From B46-G9 sp964548365 (lineage in GTDB: Bacteria > Desulfobacterota > DSM-4660 > Desulfatiglandales > Desulfatiglandaceae): DNA of 45,032 nucleotides. The translations under genes were made by a program, and so were the position numbers. This document shows positions 32,332-40,529 of the stretch, in pieces. The notes under the pieces are model-generated. The model was not told where the DNA came from. It saw only the letters and a program-made list of their open reading frames with translations, and made no database searches. Every line of letters begins with the position of its first letter. The first letter of the stretch is position 1. Location: the NCBI GenBank assembly GCA_964548365.1, contig CAZJRD010000022.1, positions 1 to 45,032 of the forward strand. Reading direction: 5' to 3'.

Positions 32332-33120
32332 TCAATGCTTCCGCAGGAATTCCATCAGGGCTAAGTTAAAGGCTTCGCTCTGCTCAATGTTTGAAAGATG
32401 CGCGGCAGACGGCAATACCACCAACCTGGAATCAGGGATGCGTTCGTGCATGGCTTGAGAAGCAGCCACCGGTGTACCCTGGTCTTCTTCACCCACCATA
32501 ATCAATGTTGGTAGTCTGATCTCGGAGAGCCTTTCGAGATAATGGAGGCCTCTGATGGCTTCGCTGCATCCGATATAGCCCGAAACCGGGGTAGCCAGGA
32601 AATGTTCCCGGGTCAGTTTTACCTCGGGTGGATTTTGACTCAGATAGGGCAACGTGAACCAGCGTTCCAGTGTGGATTGAACCAGGGCCTGCATTCCCGC
32701 CTTGCGAACCAGGTGCAGGCGTTCCTCCCAAACCGGCTGGGCCTCCGGGGGAATGGCGGCTGCGGTATCACACAAGGCGAGCGTCCGGAGTCGGTCGGGA
32801 TGATTCAGAGCCAAGCACTGGCCTATCATCCCGCCCATGGACAGCCCCACCCAGTGGACCGCCTCCAAAGACAAGGCATCCAATAACCCAAGAGCATCCT
32901 CTCCAAGCTGTTCCAGGGTATAAGCACCCTTCGGCGCGTCGCTCCGGCCGTGGCCGCGGGTGTCATAACGAAGAACCCGGCAAATGGATTTTAGAGTCCC
33001 TGTCTGTGGATTCCACATGGCCATGTCGGAACCCAGGGAATGGCTAAGCACGACGACCGGGGCTCCCTCCTTTCCTGTTATCTCGTAATTCATTTGAATG
33101 CCGTTGACCATAATTTTCAT
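32332..33120 (-). CDS. alpha/beta hydrolase, 3-oxoadipate enol-lactonase-like
   Basis: A 262-residue alpha/beta hydrolase resembling PcaD. The nucleophile elbow is GLSMGG, the likely acid is the Asp in VGEEDQGTP, and the His is in PSAAHLSNIEQ; the oxyanion region is LSHSLGSDMAMW. No other aromatic-degradation genes are near, so a different ester or lactone substrate is possible. ATG at 33120 is chosen because GGAAA precedes it and the fold begins there; the open frame extends 52 codons further upstream without protein-like sequence. It is convergent with potC and is the first gene of the segment between the 54-bp repeats. Confidence 0.82.
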   Translation of the reverse strand: MKIMVNGIQMNYEITGKEGAPVVVLSHSLGSDMAMWNPQTGTLKSICRVLRYDTRGHGRSDAPKGAYTLEQLGEDALGLLDALSLEAVHWVGLSMGGMIGQCLALNHPDRLRTLALCDTAAAIPPEAQPVWEERLHLVRKAGMQALVQSTLERWFTLPYLSQNPPEVKLTREHFLATPVSGYIGCSEAIRGLHYLERLSEIRLPTLIMVGEEDQGTPVAASQAMHERIPDSRLVVLPSAAHLSNIEQSEAFNLALMEFLRKH

Positions 33121-33737
33121 TTTCGTTTCCTTACTTGCCGGTTGTTTAGGTACTGTTTCTTTTCGGCGATTTCTTGGACCGAAAGCGGGGCCGGGGCCAG
33201 AAGTGTAAAGAGGTCCATCTTGCCCCCAGAGAGAAATATACGGGACTCCATGAAGTTCCGAGCCAAGCCCACCCATTTCTCAGGATTGACGGCATTCGTA
33301 TCTGAGCCCTCCCTGCATTGGAGAACGCAGCTTGAGGTGCGTTTTGCCGACTCATGCCGCGGGCTACATTTGTTGATAGACCAAGAGACCGGGCATGTTC
33401 TCGCTCTGAGTCTCTACCTTGCTTCACAAGACCTCGTTCCGTTTGGCCTGAAGTATAGGAAATTTGCCGCCGTTTGCCAATGAAAAATAGAAAAGCAGGA
33501 ACTCCGCGTCGCTCTCAATCGCGGCGGCTGCTCCAATTTTCAGGCTTCCTGGACATCCTCGCACCTCCAAACGAGTGGTGGTGCGTTCGTTTATAAAAAG
33601 AGAGTATTCCTTTCCGGGCACTCGACATCCCTTTAAATCAAGTTATTGAAGCAGGCGCTCAATTTGAGCTTTGAAAGGCGAACATGGACAGGGAAAAGTG
33701 CAGTAAAACAGCCGGAATTTTATGGATGCAAGGAGCG
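33121..33737. other. intergenic region of about 620 bp, no gene supported
   Basis: The gap lies between the hydrolase start and the end of the regulator gene. Frames exist on both strands (for example 33040-33483 plus), but none has a credible start signal or recognisable domain. Seen here are a palindrome GCTCAATTTGAGC near 33658 and a short hairpin CGCACC/GGTGCG near 33558-33584. It may hold the hydrolase promoter. Confidence 0.45.
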
Positions 33738-34502
33738 TCACATTTGTTTGAACAGATGCAGATAATTTCGGCTGACGGTAAGCAGTTCCGGTCTTTCCTT
33801 AAGCCTGAGTATCCCTCGGCCGGTAAAGGAACGACTGACCCGCTCGATCTTGGACACGTTCACGATGATGCTCCGGTGGATCTGCCAGAATAGATTGGGG
33901 TCCAATTCCGATATCAACTCTTTGATGGTTTTTCGAATAAGCGATTCCCCGTCTTTGGTTATGACCAGGGTGTACTTATCTTTGGCCTGGAAGTAGTTCA
34001 CCTCCTCAACCGGAATGAGATGTACGCTGTCTTTGACCTGGACTCTGATCCAATGCAGAAAATCAGCTGCTGTTTTTGCGCTCAGGCTGGCCAGGACGTG
34101 CTCAACAACCCCGGCCAATCCAGCAGGGGGTTCAATGGAAACGTCCAGCTGTTTCTTGAGTCGTTCAACGGTCTGCGTCAATCTTTCCCTGGAAACCGGC
34201 TTGACCAGATAATCCACAGCCTCCCGCTCGAAGGCTTCAACCGCGTACTGATCGTAAGCGGTGACGAAAACGACACGGCACACTCCGGGGATTTTCTGGG
34301 CTACCTCCATGCCGGAAAGTCCGGGCATCCTGATATCCAGAAAGATGACTTGGGGTCCCTCGTCTTCAACCAATTCGAGTGCTTCCCGGCCGTTCCCTGC
34401 CTCCCCACAGATCACCAAATCCGGCCAGGTCACAGCCAGAAGGGATTTGAGGTAGGTCCTTAATTCCTTTTCATCATCGGCAATGACGGCTTTATAGGTC
34501 AT
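33738..34502 (-). CDS. LytTR-family response regulator
   Basis: A 254-residue response regulator. The receiver (about 1-120) has the acidic pair D9-D10, phospho-acceptor D56 (FLDIRMPG), VTAYDQYA and the Lys in LVKPVS. The C-terminal LytTR domain (about 150-254) shows HLIPVEEVNYFQAKDKYT, LFWQIHRSIIVNV and the ending LTVSRNYLHLF, and binds DNA through beta-strands. ATG at 34502 follows GGAGG. It overlaps the kinase gene by 11 bp and is the last gene of the six-gene operon. LytTR sites were not found by eye upstream of the operon. Confidence 0.93.
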   Translation of the reverse strand: MTYKAVIADDEKELRTYLKSLLAVTWPDLVICGEAGNGREALELVEDEGPQVIFLDIRMPGLSGMEVAQKIPGVCRVVFVTAYDQYAVEAFEREAVDYLVKPVSRERLTQTVERLKKQLDVSIEPPAGLAGVVEHVLASLSAKTAADFLHWIRVQVKDSVHLIPVEEVNYFQAKDKYTLVITKDGESLIRKTIKELISELDPNLFWQIHRSIIVNVSKIERVSRSFTGRGILRLKERPELLTVSRNYLHLFKQM

Positions 34503-35568
34503 GTTGATTGCCTCCACCCTTCGGCACTTCGATAACGGCCTTAACCCCCTTTGGTTTATTCTCTTCTATAGCCAATCGGCCTCTTTGCCCATAAAGCAAT
34601 CGCAAACGTTCCCGGACGTTGATCATGCCCACACCGACCTCTGAATAAGAGGTGAATCCGATTCCGGTGTCAATAATTTCGGACCTGATAAAGCCGTCCT
34701 TTTCCTCGATACTTATCAGGATCTCACCCCCTTCGATTTGGGGTTCAAGGCCGTGTTTCACGGCATTTTCCACCAAAGGCTGCAGAAGCATAGGCGGAAA
34801 TGGCTGTTCCCTGAGGTTATCCGGAAGCTCGATCCTGAAGCGGAGCCTTTCACCCATCCGGATCTTTAATATATTCAAATAGGCTTGAATAATCTCTATT
34901 TCCTGACTCAGGGTAATGAGGTCGTGACGGGTCCTGGACAAAGAGGTGCGCAGGTAATGGATCAGGTCCACCAGCATGGCCTTCCCCTGATCAGGGCTTG
35001 TGTCTATGAGGCTCAGGATGTTGGAAAGGGTGTTGAACAGGAAATGTGGCTCTATCTGGGCCTGAAGGAGTTTTAAGTTGGCCTCCAGGGCCTCTTTTTC
35101 TTTGGAGAGGCGCCTGATCCTTTCTTGCTGAATCTCCTCCCGGGTGACTCGTAATCTGGCCTTGGAGAAAAAGAAGTAGCTGATTGCGCCACCGAAGGCG
35201 ATGGCGATCAAGACCGCCTGCAGTAAATCCCTCGGCGTCCACTTCAGGGCCACGGAAAAGAATTGCCGGAGGATAAAGGGTCCCAGGTGCAGACCAATAA
35301 AGGTTCCGCCGGCCACTCCGATGATGAGAATAGAGATTATGGAGGTGATTTTTTCTGGTTTGACCAGCCAGAAGAGAAGGTTAATGAGCGAGTAGATGGA
35401 AATCCCGAAAGCTTCTGAGATGATCAGAACGGGGAAAAAGGAATCGCCGATGCCGGCGAAGAACAGGAAGACGGCGATCAAGGCGGAGATGATAATCGCA
35501 AAGAGGAAATCAAAGAGAAAATGTCTTGGACCCAGATGGCGGTTGATAGTGCCTTGGGACAGTTCCAT
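34492..35568 (-). CDS. LytS-type sensor histidine kinase
   Basis: A 358-residue membrane kinase of the His_kinase (LytS/YehU) class. About four hydrophobic segments lie in residues 17-135. A coiled coil (about 140-170) leads to the phospho-acceptor His175 in QIEPHFLFNT. The ATPase domain has the N box LQPLVENAVKHGLEP and the G box IIDTGIGF. There is no large extracytoplasmic loop, so it probably senses something in or near the membrane. It is paired by overlap with the LytTR regulator and starts 22 bp after the outer-membrane barrel gene, inside the export operon. Confidence 0.93.
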   Translation of the reverse strand: MELSQGTINRHLGPRHFLFDFLFAIIISALIAVFLFFAGIGDSFFPVLIISEAFGISIYSLINLLFWLVKPEKITSIISILIIGVAGGTFIGLHLGPFILRQFFSVALKWTPRDLLQAVLIAIAFGGAISYFFFSKARLRVTREEIQQERIRRLSKEKEALEANLKLLQAQIEPHFLFNTLSNILSLIDTSPDQGKAMLVDLIHYLRTSLSRTRHDLITLSQEIEIIQAYLNILKIRMGERLRFRIELPDNLREQPFPPMLLQPLVENAVKHGLEPQIEGGEILISIEEKDGFIRSEIIDTGIGFTSYSEVGVGMINVRERLRLLYGQRGRLAIEENKPKGVKAVIEVPKGGGNQHDL

Positions 35569-35590
35569 GCTCAGATCACCCCGCCTTTCT

Positions 35591-36934
35591 TCAAAAGGTA
35601 TATTGCAAACCGATCATACATTGGTAATCAAGGAAGCCCCCGAACTCCGTATCGTCGCTCCCCTCATTTAGTGTTCCGACGGTAAAAAGCTGGATATGAT
35701 CTCCGAAAATATAGGACCCAAGGACCGTCAACTGGCCGGACCAGTCGTCCAGATTCTGTGTCCAACGGCAGGTCAAGTCTATGCAGTCATTAATATTGTT
35801 CCGGTTGTACTGGAGAAGAGCATAGTTTCTTCTCAGGAGCCTCAATCCAGTATTAATCGTATGCCCGAGTGTCAGTTGCCCCAAACCGGATATCGGGCCG
35901 CCGTAGGAAAGGGCCGCCGCCGCGTTTCGCCTCAAGGCATAATAACGGTCGGCCTCGGCGCCACCGTACCCCGGACCGTAGTGAGCGTATTCCCCCGTAA
36001 ACGTGCCGCCCTCCGCGAATGTATAGGAGCTTCCCACCAGAATCACCGGCTGGGCGCTTGAATCATCCGCGTGGATCCTCTCCATGGAGGCCCCGAAAGG
36101 TGAATGGTCCGCCTGGGGATACAGGGCATAGACACCCCGGATCATGGCGCCTTCGACATAAACGAGGACGGCATCGGATAAGGTCAGGCCGCCGAAAAAT
36201 CCCAGGCTGTTCTCTGCATTCTCGCGGTGTGTCAGGATCAGTGATCCATAGCCTTCCCGCCCCTGGTAGTCCATTTTCAAGGCATAGGCCCTTTCGAAGG
36301 GCCCGGGCAGGTTGATGTCGTTTCGTCCCTCGTCCGTATTTGCAATGAAAGAGACCGTCCAGGTGCTGTCCGGAATCCAGATGACCCGGCCGAAGTCCAT
36401 CCCCGGGACCTCCACGTAGGGGTTGCGGCGGCCGTTGTCCAGGAAAAAAGGATTGGAGGGGGAAAATAGGAATGAGGGCCCCCATTGAAGGTTCTCCCGG
36501 CCATAGGATACGAAAAGGTTCTCTCGCGCTCTCCATCTGGCCAGCCATTCATTGACGTAGAGGTCGTTATCCCAGTCTCCGGTCCCCTCACGAGACCCTT
36601 CTTCCCATACCCGGTATTCGAGATGCAGTCTCGGTTTGACCATGAGATCCAGCGGATCGGTCTTGAGGGTCAGATCGGGTCGGAATTCCATATTCCCGGT
36701 GTAACGCGGAATCTCCAAAAAATTGTTGCCCGGATTCTGGCTCGAATCGGACGGCTGCTGGAGAACACCGTAACTCAGGATCCGGAGATCGAAGCGAAAG
36801 ACCTCAGCCAGTTTCCGGATTTCGGGTGAGCCGGAACCGTCGTCCTCGGCGGACAGGACCGGTGCCGGCTGCAATAGTACTCCTGCAAGGAAAACGAAAA
36901 TGATGAAGACATGCAATCTCTTTGACAGGGTCAT
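35591..36934 (-). CDS. outer-membrane beta-barrel protein, family unassigned
   Basis: About 447 residues. The N-terminus is a Sec signal peptide (hydrophobic FIIFVFLAGVLL, cleavage near VLSA-ED). The body has alternating, aromatic-rich strands such as RENLFVSYGRENLQWGPSFL. The last residues, GLQYTF, form the terminal aromatic signal for outer-membrane assembly. I cannot name the family; the WGPSFLFSPSNPFF stretch recalls barrels found with RND or ABC export systems. ATG at 36934 has AAGG six bases upstream; the ATG at 36940 is an alternative. It sits between the LolA-like gene (24 bp) and the kinase gene (22 bp). Confidence 0.75.
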   Translation of the reverse strand: MTLSKRLHVFIIFVFLAGVLLQPAPVLSAEDDGSGSPEIRKLAEVFRFDLRILSYGVLQQPSDSSQNPGNNFLEIPRYTGNMEFRPDLTLKTDPLDLMVKPRLHLEYRVWEEGSREGTGDWDNDLYVNEWLARWRARENLFVSYGRENLQWGPSFLFSPSNPFFLDNGRRNPYVEVPGMDFGRVIWIPDSTWTVSFIANTDEGRNDINLPGPFERAYALKMDYQGREGYGSLILTHRENAENSLGFFGGLTLSDAVLVYVEGAMIRGVYALYPQADHSPFGASMERIHADDSSAQPVILVGSSYTFAEGGTFTGEYAHYGPGYGGAEADRYYALRRNAAAALSYGGPISGLGQLTLGHTINTGLRLLRRNYALLQYNRNNINDCIDLTCRWTQNLDDWSGQLTVLGSYIFGDHIQLFTVGTLNEGSDDTEFGGFLDYQCMIGLQYTF

Positions 36935-36964
36935 TCGCATCCTTACTCTTGCCCCCTCAAAAGA

Positions 36965-37729
36965 TCATCTCGTCAATAAGTTAAGATTGAACACGGAATC
37001 CGGAATTTTCCTGATCACGACCCGACCATAGTTCATGGTTGTGACATCGTTCTTTATCAGCGCGCTGGTGATGACCATTCTGGAAATGAACTCCCGCGGC
37101 TTGCCGCCGATTTTGACGCTGTTCTTGTATTCAAATACGGCGGTCTTGAACATCTTTCCGGAAACAGTATAAAATTCGGCCTTGAGCCCGACCAGCCTCT
37201 CTATGGATATCCAATACAGGATCCGGTCATAGGTCGCCCTGTTATCGGAGGCCTTCAGGTCGAAGAGATAACATTTTTCTCCGTTCACCATGTCTTCCGA
37301 TGTCTTCACGATGTTGTAATCCCCTGCATAATTGGTGGACGCGATATCACCGTTGGCCGCCCCTCCGATCAGTTTCTGACGGGGAGAAATAGGAACCGGT
37401 TTGGAGAGACCCGGTTTTGCAAACCACATGTTGCGGTCCAGCATGAGCAGCTTCTGGCCCTTTACATTGGGGGGAGCAAGGAATTCCGCCAGGGAATTGA
37501 AACTCCGGGCCCTTACGCGGAGCGTTCTATGCTGCTCTCGTCCCCTCTCGACGGATCGGATATCGATCCGCCATTCCACCCCCTCTGCATTTCCTCGAGC
37601 CTCATCCGCCTTTCGAAGAATTTCCGTGGGGGATAGGGAGGCATAAGCACATGAAAGATGAAGACCCATGCCCATAGCCATCGCACAAAGGAGCGTGTTC
37701 CTGAACCGTTTGGCAAATCGTTTGATCAT
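36965..37729 (-). CDS. LolA-like outer-membrane lipoprotein-sorting protein
   Basis: A 254-residue periplasmic protein of the LolA-like 'outer membrane lipoprotein-sorting' family, a half-barrel that carries lipids or lipoproteins. It has a Sec signal (LLCAMAMGMGLHLSCAYAS). The mature part includes RSFNSLAEFLAPPNVKGQKL, NMWFAKPG and a VFEYKNSVKIGGK strand. The signal ends in a Cys-Ala-Tyr-Ala-Ser context that is not a clear lipobox. ATG at 37729 follows a strong GGAGGAAAA. It lies 22 bp after the permease gene, consistent with a shuttle between the ABC exporter and the outer-membrane barrel. Confidence 0.82.
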   Translation of the reverse strand: MIKRFAKRFRNTLLCAMAMGMGLHLSCAYASLSPTEILRKADEARGNAEGVEWRIDIRSVERGREQHRTLRVRARSFNSLAEFLAPPNVKGQKLLMLDRNMWFAKPGLSKPVPISPRQKLIGGAANGDIASTNYAGDYNIVKTSEDMVNGEKCYLFDLKASDNRATYDRILYWISIERLVGLKAEFYTVSGKMFKTAVFEYKNSVKIGGKPREFISRMVITSALIKNDVTTMNYGRVVIRKIPDSVFNLNLLTR

Positions 37730-37751
37730 TATTTTCCTCCTATCTTGCCAA

Positions 37752-38990
37752 CTAGACATGCCCGAGGGCGTCCACCACATTTTGTGCGGCTGCCCGCCTT
37801 GCTGGGATAATAGCCGCCAGCAGGGAAAGCACGACTAGACAGAGCACCAGAATAAACAGGAAATGGGGAACCAGGTCGACCACCAGCGGCACGGGTGTGG
37901 ACACGCCCGGAGGCGTGTAGGTGGGAGAAATGATTTTAATGGCGCCCCACACGATCACATGCAGAAAAATTCCGATGATGCTGCCGAAGAGCCCTAGAAG
38001 CCCGCCTTCCAGGGCAAAAATGAGTGATACGCCTCTGCGCTTCAGCCCGAGCGCCCTCAGGGTACCGATCTCTCTCGTTCTTTCCAGAACAGCCATGCCC
38101 ATCGTGTTGACGGTGCTCATGATCACGATCACCAGGACGATGGAAAACAGGAAGAGAAAGATCATGTCAAACATGCCCCTGACCTTATTATAAAACAGGG
38201 AGAGTTCATTCCAGCTCTTTATCTCGGTAGGAATCCCGGCCTGACCGAGTTTGCTCAACAGCTTCGTGCGCATGGCCTCCGTCTTCTTCCAGTCATCCAG
38301 GAGAACGACGATTCTTTCAGCGGATTTCGTATCCACGAGCGACTGGGCGAAGCCGAAAGTGCATCGCATGTATTTGTCATTCGTCGCATCGGAACCCGTG
38401 TCATATACTCCCCTGACGAGAATATCCATGGCGTTCATCTGGCCTCCGAGGGTAGTCGCCATGACGACCCCGTCGGTGCCGGCCGAGAAACCGAGGTATC
38501 TGGCCAGGTCCTGGCCGACTTCCACGCCATAAGTCATCTTGTCGTCCAGGGTCTTTCCCCTAACAGGCCTGAATTCGGCCCAGCCGCCCTTGATGATCTT
38601 CTCGTCCTTTGGCACCACACCCTGCGCGATGAAGATGGTGGATGCGGTCCCGTTTGACACGATGCCGCTCACATGGATCTGCGGAGTGGCCACGACCACT
38701 CCATCCTCCGCTGAGACGATTTTCATAATCTGCTCGGTTTCCTCCTTCGAGAGCATATACTTTTCCGGATCGAGCTTCCCTTTTTCATTCCATCCGGCCT
38801 TGAAAATCGTCAGATTCCCGAGTCCTTCGCCCCGGATCGCCGATACTCTCAGTCCGTAATACATATAGCTGACATACCCGTAAAAAAGGCTGACGGCCGC
38901 GAAACCTACGCCGATGGCCAGGAGGGTGACAAGGGAGCGGCGTTTGTTTCTGAGGACGTTCCGAACGGCAAGTTTCATCCACTTGATCAT
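37752..38990 (-). CDS. MacB/LolC-type ABC exporter permease
   Basis: A 412-residue FtsX/MacB-fold permease. It has an N-terminal helix (about 18-40), a large periplasmic domain (about 45-270) and three C-terminal helices, with the conserved cytoplasmic segment TREIGTLRALGLKRRGV between the second and third. This family does not move substrate through a channel: it uses ATP hydrolysis to drive release or extrusion on the periplasmic side. Only one permease gene is present, so a homodimer is likely. Start ATG 38990 overlaps the ATPase stop at ATGA. Confidence 0.92.
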   Translation of the reverse strand: MIKWMKLAVRNVLRNKRRSLVTLLAIGVGFAAVSLFYGYVSYMYYGLRVSAIRGEGLGNLTIFKAGWNEKGKLDPEKYMLSKEETEQIMKIVSAEDGVVVATPQIHVSGIVSNGTASTIFIAQGVVPKDEKIIKGGWAEFRPVRGKTLDDKMTYGVEVGQDLARYLGFSAGTDGVVMATTLGGQMNAMDILVRGVYDTGSDATNDKYMRCTFGFAQSLVDTKSAERIVVLLDDWKKTEAMRTKLLSKLGQAGIPTEIKSWNELSLFYNKVRGMFDMIFLFLFSIVLVIVIMSTVNTMGMAVLERTREIGTLRALGLKRRGVSLIFALEGGLLGLFGSIIGIFLHVIVWGAIKIISPTYTPPGVSTPVPLVVDLVPHFLFILVLCLVVLSLLAAIIPARRAAAQNVVDALGHV

Positions 38991-39673
38991 TGTCTCGTCC
39001 CTCCTTCGATGATCCGGCCATCCTCCAGGCGTACCAGGCGTTTGACCCGATCCAGCAACCGTTGATCGTGTGTGGAAAAAATAAAAGTGGTCCTCTCTTG
39101 TTCATTTAAATCGCGCATGAGGTCAAGGATCATGTGGGCGGTTTTCGAATCCAGGTTGGCGGTCGGTTCATCGGCGATCACCAGTGAGGGATCGGTCACC
39201 AGGGCCCGGGCAATGGCCACCCGTTGCTGTTGCCCCCCGGACATCTTAAAGGGACGATTGCTGACCAAATCAGCCAGGCCAACCGCCTCCAGCCGTCCTA
39301 AGGCCCTGGTTTTGGCCTCACCCGGGGAGGTCCCTTTGATCTGGAGGGGCAGCATCACATTCTCCAGCGCGGAGAGGACCGGGACCAGGTTAAAACCCTG
39401 GAAGATAAAGCCGATGGATTCATTACGAAGCTCGCTTCTTTGATTGTCCGATAAGGAGCTGACTTCCCGGCCGGCGATCTCCAGGGAGCCTTCCGTCGGC
39501 TCATCAATGGCCCCGATCAGATTGAGCAAGGTGGTCTTCCCTGAACCTGACGGTCCCCAGATGGCCACAAACTCCCCCGTATCAATTTGCAGGTCGATCC
39601 CCTGGAGCGCATGGACCACGGCTTCCCCAAGAAAATAGTCTTTTTTGATGTTTTGCATTTCAATAAGGGCCAT
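38987..39673 (-). CDS. LolD/MacB-type ABC transporter ATPase
   Basis: A 228-residue ATPase with Walker A GPSGSGKTTLLNLIGAID, signature MSGGQQQRVAIARAL and Walker B LVIADEPTANLD, typical of LolD/FtsE/MacB. ATG at 39673 follows GAGGTGATTTCT; GTG at 39682 would add three residues and overlap that RBS. It is the first gene of the operon that runs to 33738. Upstream a weak TTCAAA-N16-TAAAAT promoter is possible (near 39715-39745). No operator repeats were recognised. Confidence 0.93.
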   Translation of the reverse strand: MALIEMQNIKKDYFLGEAVVHALQGIDLQIDTGEFVAIWGPSGSGKTTLLNLIGAIDEPTEGSLEIAGREVSSLSDNQRSELRNESIGFIFQGFNLVPVLSALENVMLPLQIKGTSPGEAKTRALGRLEAVGLADLVSNRPFKMSGGQQQRVAIARALVTDPSLVIADEPTANLDSKTAHMILDLMRDLNEQERTTFIFSTHDQRLLDRVKRLVRLEDGRIIEGGTRQ

Positions 39674-39795
39674 AGAAATCACCTCTCCTTTTCTCCTCTT
39701 TTTATGTGGAACCCCATTTTAAGGGATCAATCGGCTTTTTGAAAGGTTTTAGGACAAAAAGGTGTATGGAGTGATAAAGGGGTTGAGCTAAAGAC

Positions 39796-39999
39796 GGACG
39801 TTCTTCACATATTACACAAAACGCGGCGTTAGGAGAGTCCTGTTGTGCGAAGAACAATAAAGTCATGGTGAGATGGGGGCCTCATTGGAACGTCAGGGAT
39901 GCGGAGAGGCTACGGGCCAATTGGGGTGATTAATTCCGTCATTACTGAAACGAGTTGCAGCCCGGAAATGCACAAGTGTAATTAGTGAAGAACGTCCCC
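39796..39999. mobile_element. 204-bp element with terminal inverted repeats
   Basis: The left end CGGACGTTCTTCACATATTA matches, inverted, the right end TAATTAGTGAAGAACGTCCC (39980-39999), about 20 of 25 bases over the full arms. There is no coding capacity, so it resembles a MITE or an orphan element mobilised in trans. A second, diverged copy of its left half begins near 40167 on the other side of the tRNA. Confidence 0.6.
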
Positions 40000-40012
40000 T
40001 AAAATACTAAGA

Positions 40013-40066
40013 TATGGAAAGCAGATAACTCAAAAAACACGACTTGTCATTCTGCACAATTTCTGG
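40013..40066 (+). repeat. 54-bp direct repeat, right copy (next to tRNA-Arg)
   Basis: A copy of the potC 3' end and its downstream sequence, 53 of 54 bases identical to 32254-32307. It begins 13 bp after the end of the inverted-repeat element and ends 14 bp before the tRNA-Arg gene. It has no coding role here. Confidence 0.9.
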
Positions 40067-40080
40067 TAGTAAGAAACCAT

Positions 40081-40157
40081 GCGCCCATAGCTCAGCTGGA
40101 TAGAGTGACGGACTACGAATCCGTAGGTCGGGTGTTCGAATCACCCTGGGCGCACCA
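40081..40157 (+). tRNA. tRNA-Arg(ACG)
   Basis: A complete 77-nt cloverleaf. The acceptor stem is GCGCCCA/TGGGCGC, the D-arm GCTCAGCTGGATAGAG and the anticodon stem-loop ACGGA-CTACGAA-TCCGT with anticodon ACG (read as ICG after deamination). The T-arm is GGGTG-TTCGAAT-CACCC, and the discriminator A and CCA are encoded. It sits between two copies of an inverted-repeat element and directly after the right 54-bp repeat. Confidence 0.96.
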
Positions 40158-40166
40158 GCGTAATAA

Positions 40167-40263
40167 GGGGGCGTTCTTCACAAATTACACAAACTATGGT
40201 GTTGGAAAAAATAGTCCTCCCAAGAAAGATCTAGCCATGCTGAGATGAGCCTCATTGGTAACG
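40167..40263 (+). mobile_element. partial, diverged copy of the inverted-repeat element
   Basis: GGGGGCGTTCTTCACAAATT begins a stretch that tracks the left half of the 39796 element in direct orientation. The shared landmarks in order are ATTACACAAA, then AGTCCT, CATG-TGAGATG and GCCTCATTGG. The right half and right terminal repeat are missing; the sequence passes straight into a truncated TRAP transporter gene. Confidence 0.55.
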
Positions 40264-40512
40264 AGCCTCGGCTATGATCCCATTTGGTTTGGTATCATCA
40301 TCGTGATGGTCACCGAAATGGGGGTGATAACGCCCCCGGTCGGGATAAACGTGTATGTGGTTTTCGGGGTGGCCAGGAATGTCATCGGTGAAGTCCCCCT
40401 GGAATCCATCTTCAAGGGTATTTTCCCCTTCCTGCTCGCGGTGGTGGCCGGAGTGATTATTCTAATCGCATTTCCCCAGCTTATCCTGTTCTTGCCCCAT
40501 CTCATTTACTAG
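40255..40512 (+). pseudogene. 3' remnant of a TRAP transporter large permease (dctM)
   Basis: About 85 residues that match the last segment of DctM: LGYDPIWFGIIIVMVTEMGV, then ITPPVGINVYVVFGVA, then a final helix and normal C-terminus. The other 350 or so residues are absent; the left boundary is the partial inverted-repeat element. No dctP or dctQ genes are nearby. It marks a breakpoint. Confidence 0.8.
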
Positions 40513-40529
40513 TCCGGAAAGAATGTCTG

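Noticed and set aside
33184..33200. GG-N10-GC spacing on the minus strand upstream of the hydrolase
   Set aside because: The spacing fits sigma-54, but the sequence is a GC-rich run without TGGCA or TTGC.
33040..33483. 147-residue plus-strand frame in the gap upstream of the hydrolase
   Set aside because: It overlaps the hydrolase start, has no RBS and shows no recognisable domain or protein-like pattern; the minus-strand frames there are equally open.
32254..40066. Classical tRNA-integrated genomic island with phage-type integrase
   Set aside because: The duplicated sequence is not part of the tRNA and no integrase or phage gene is present, so I report the repeats without calling an integrative element.
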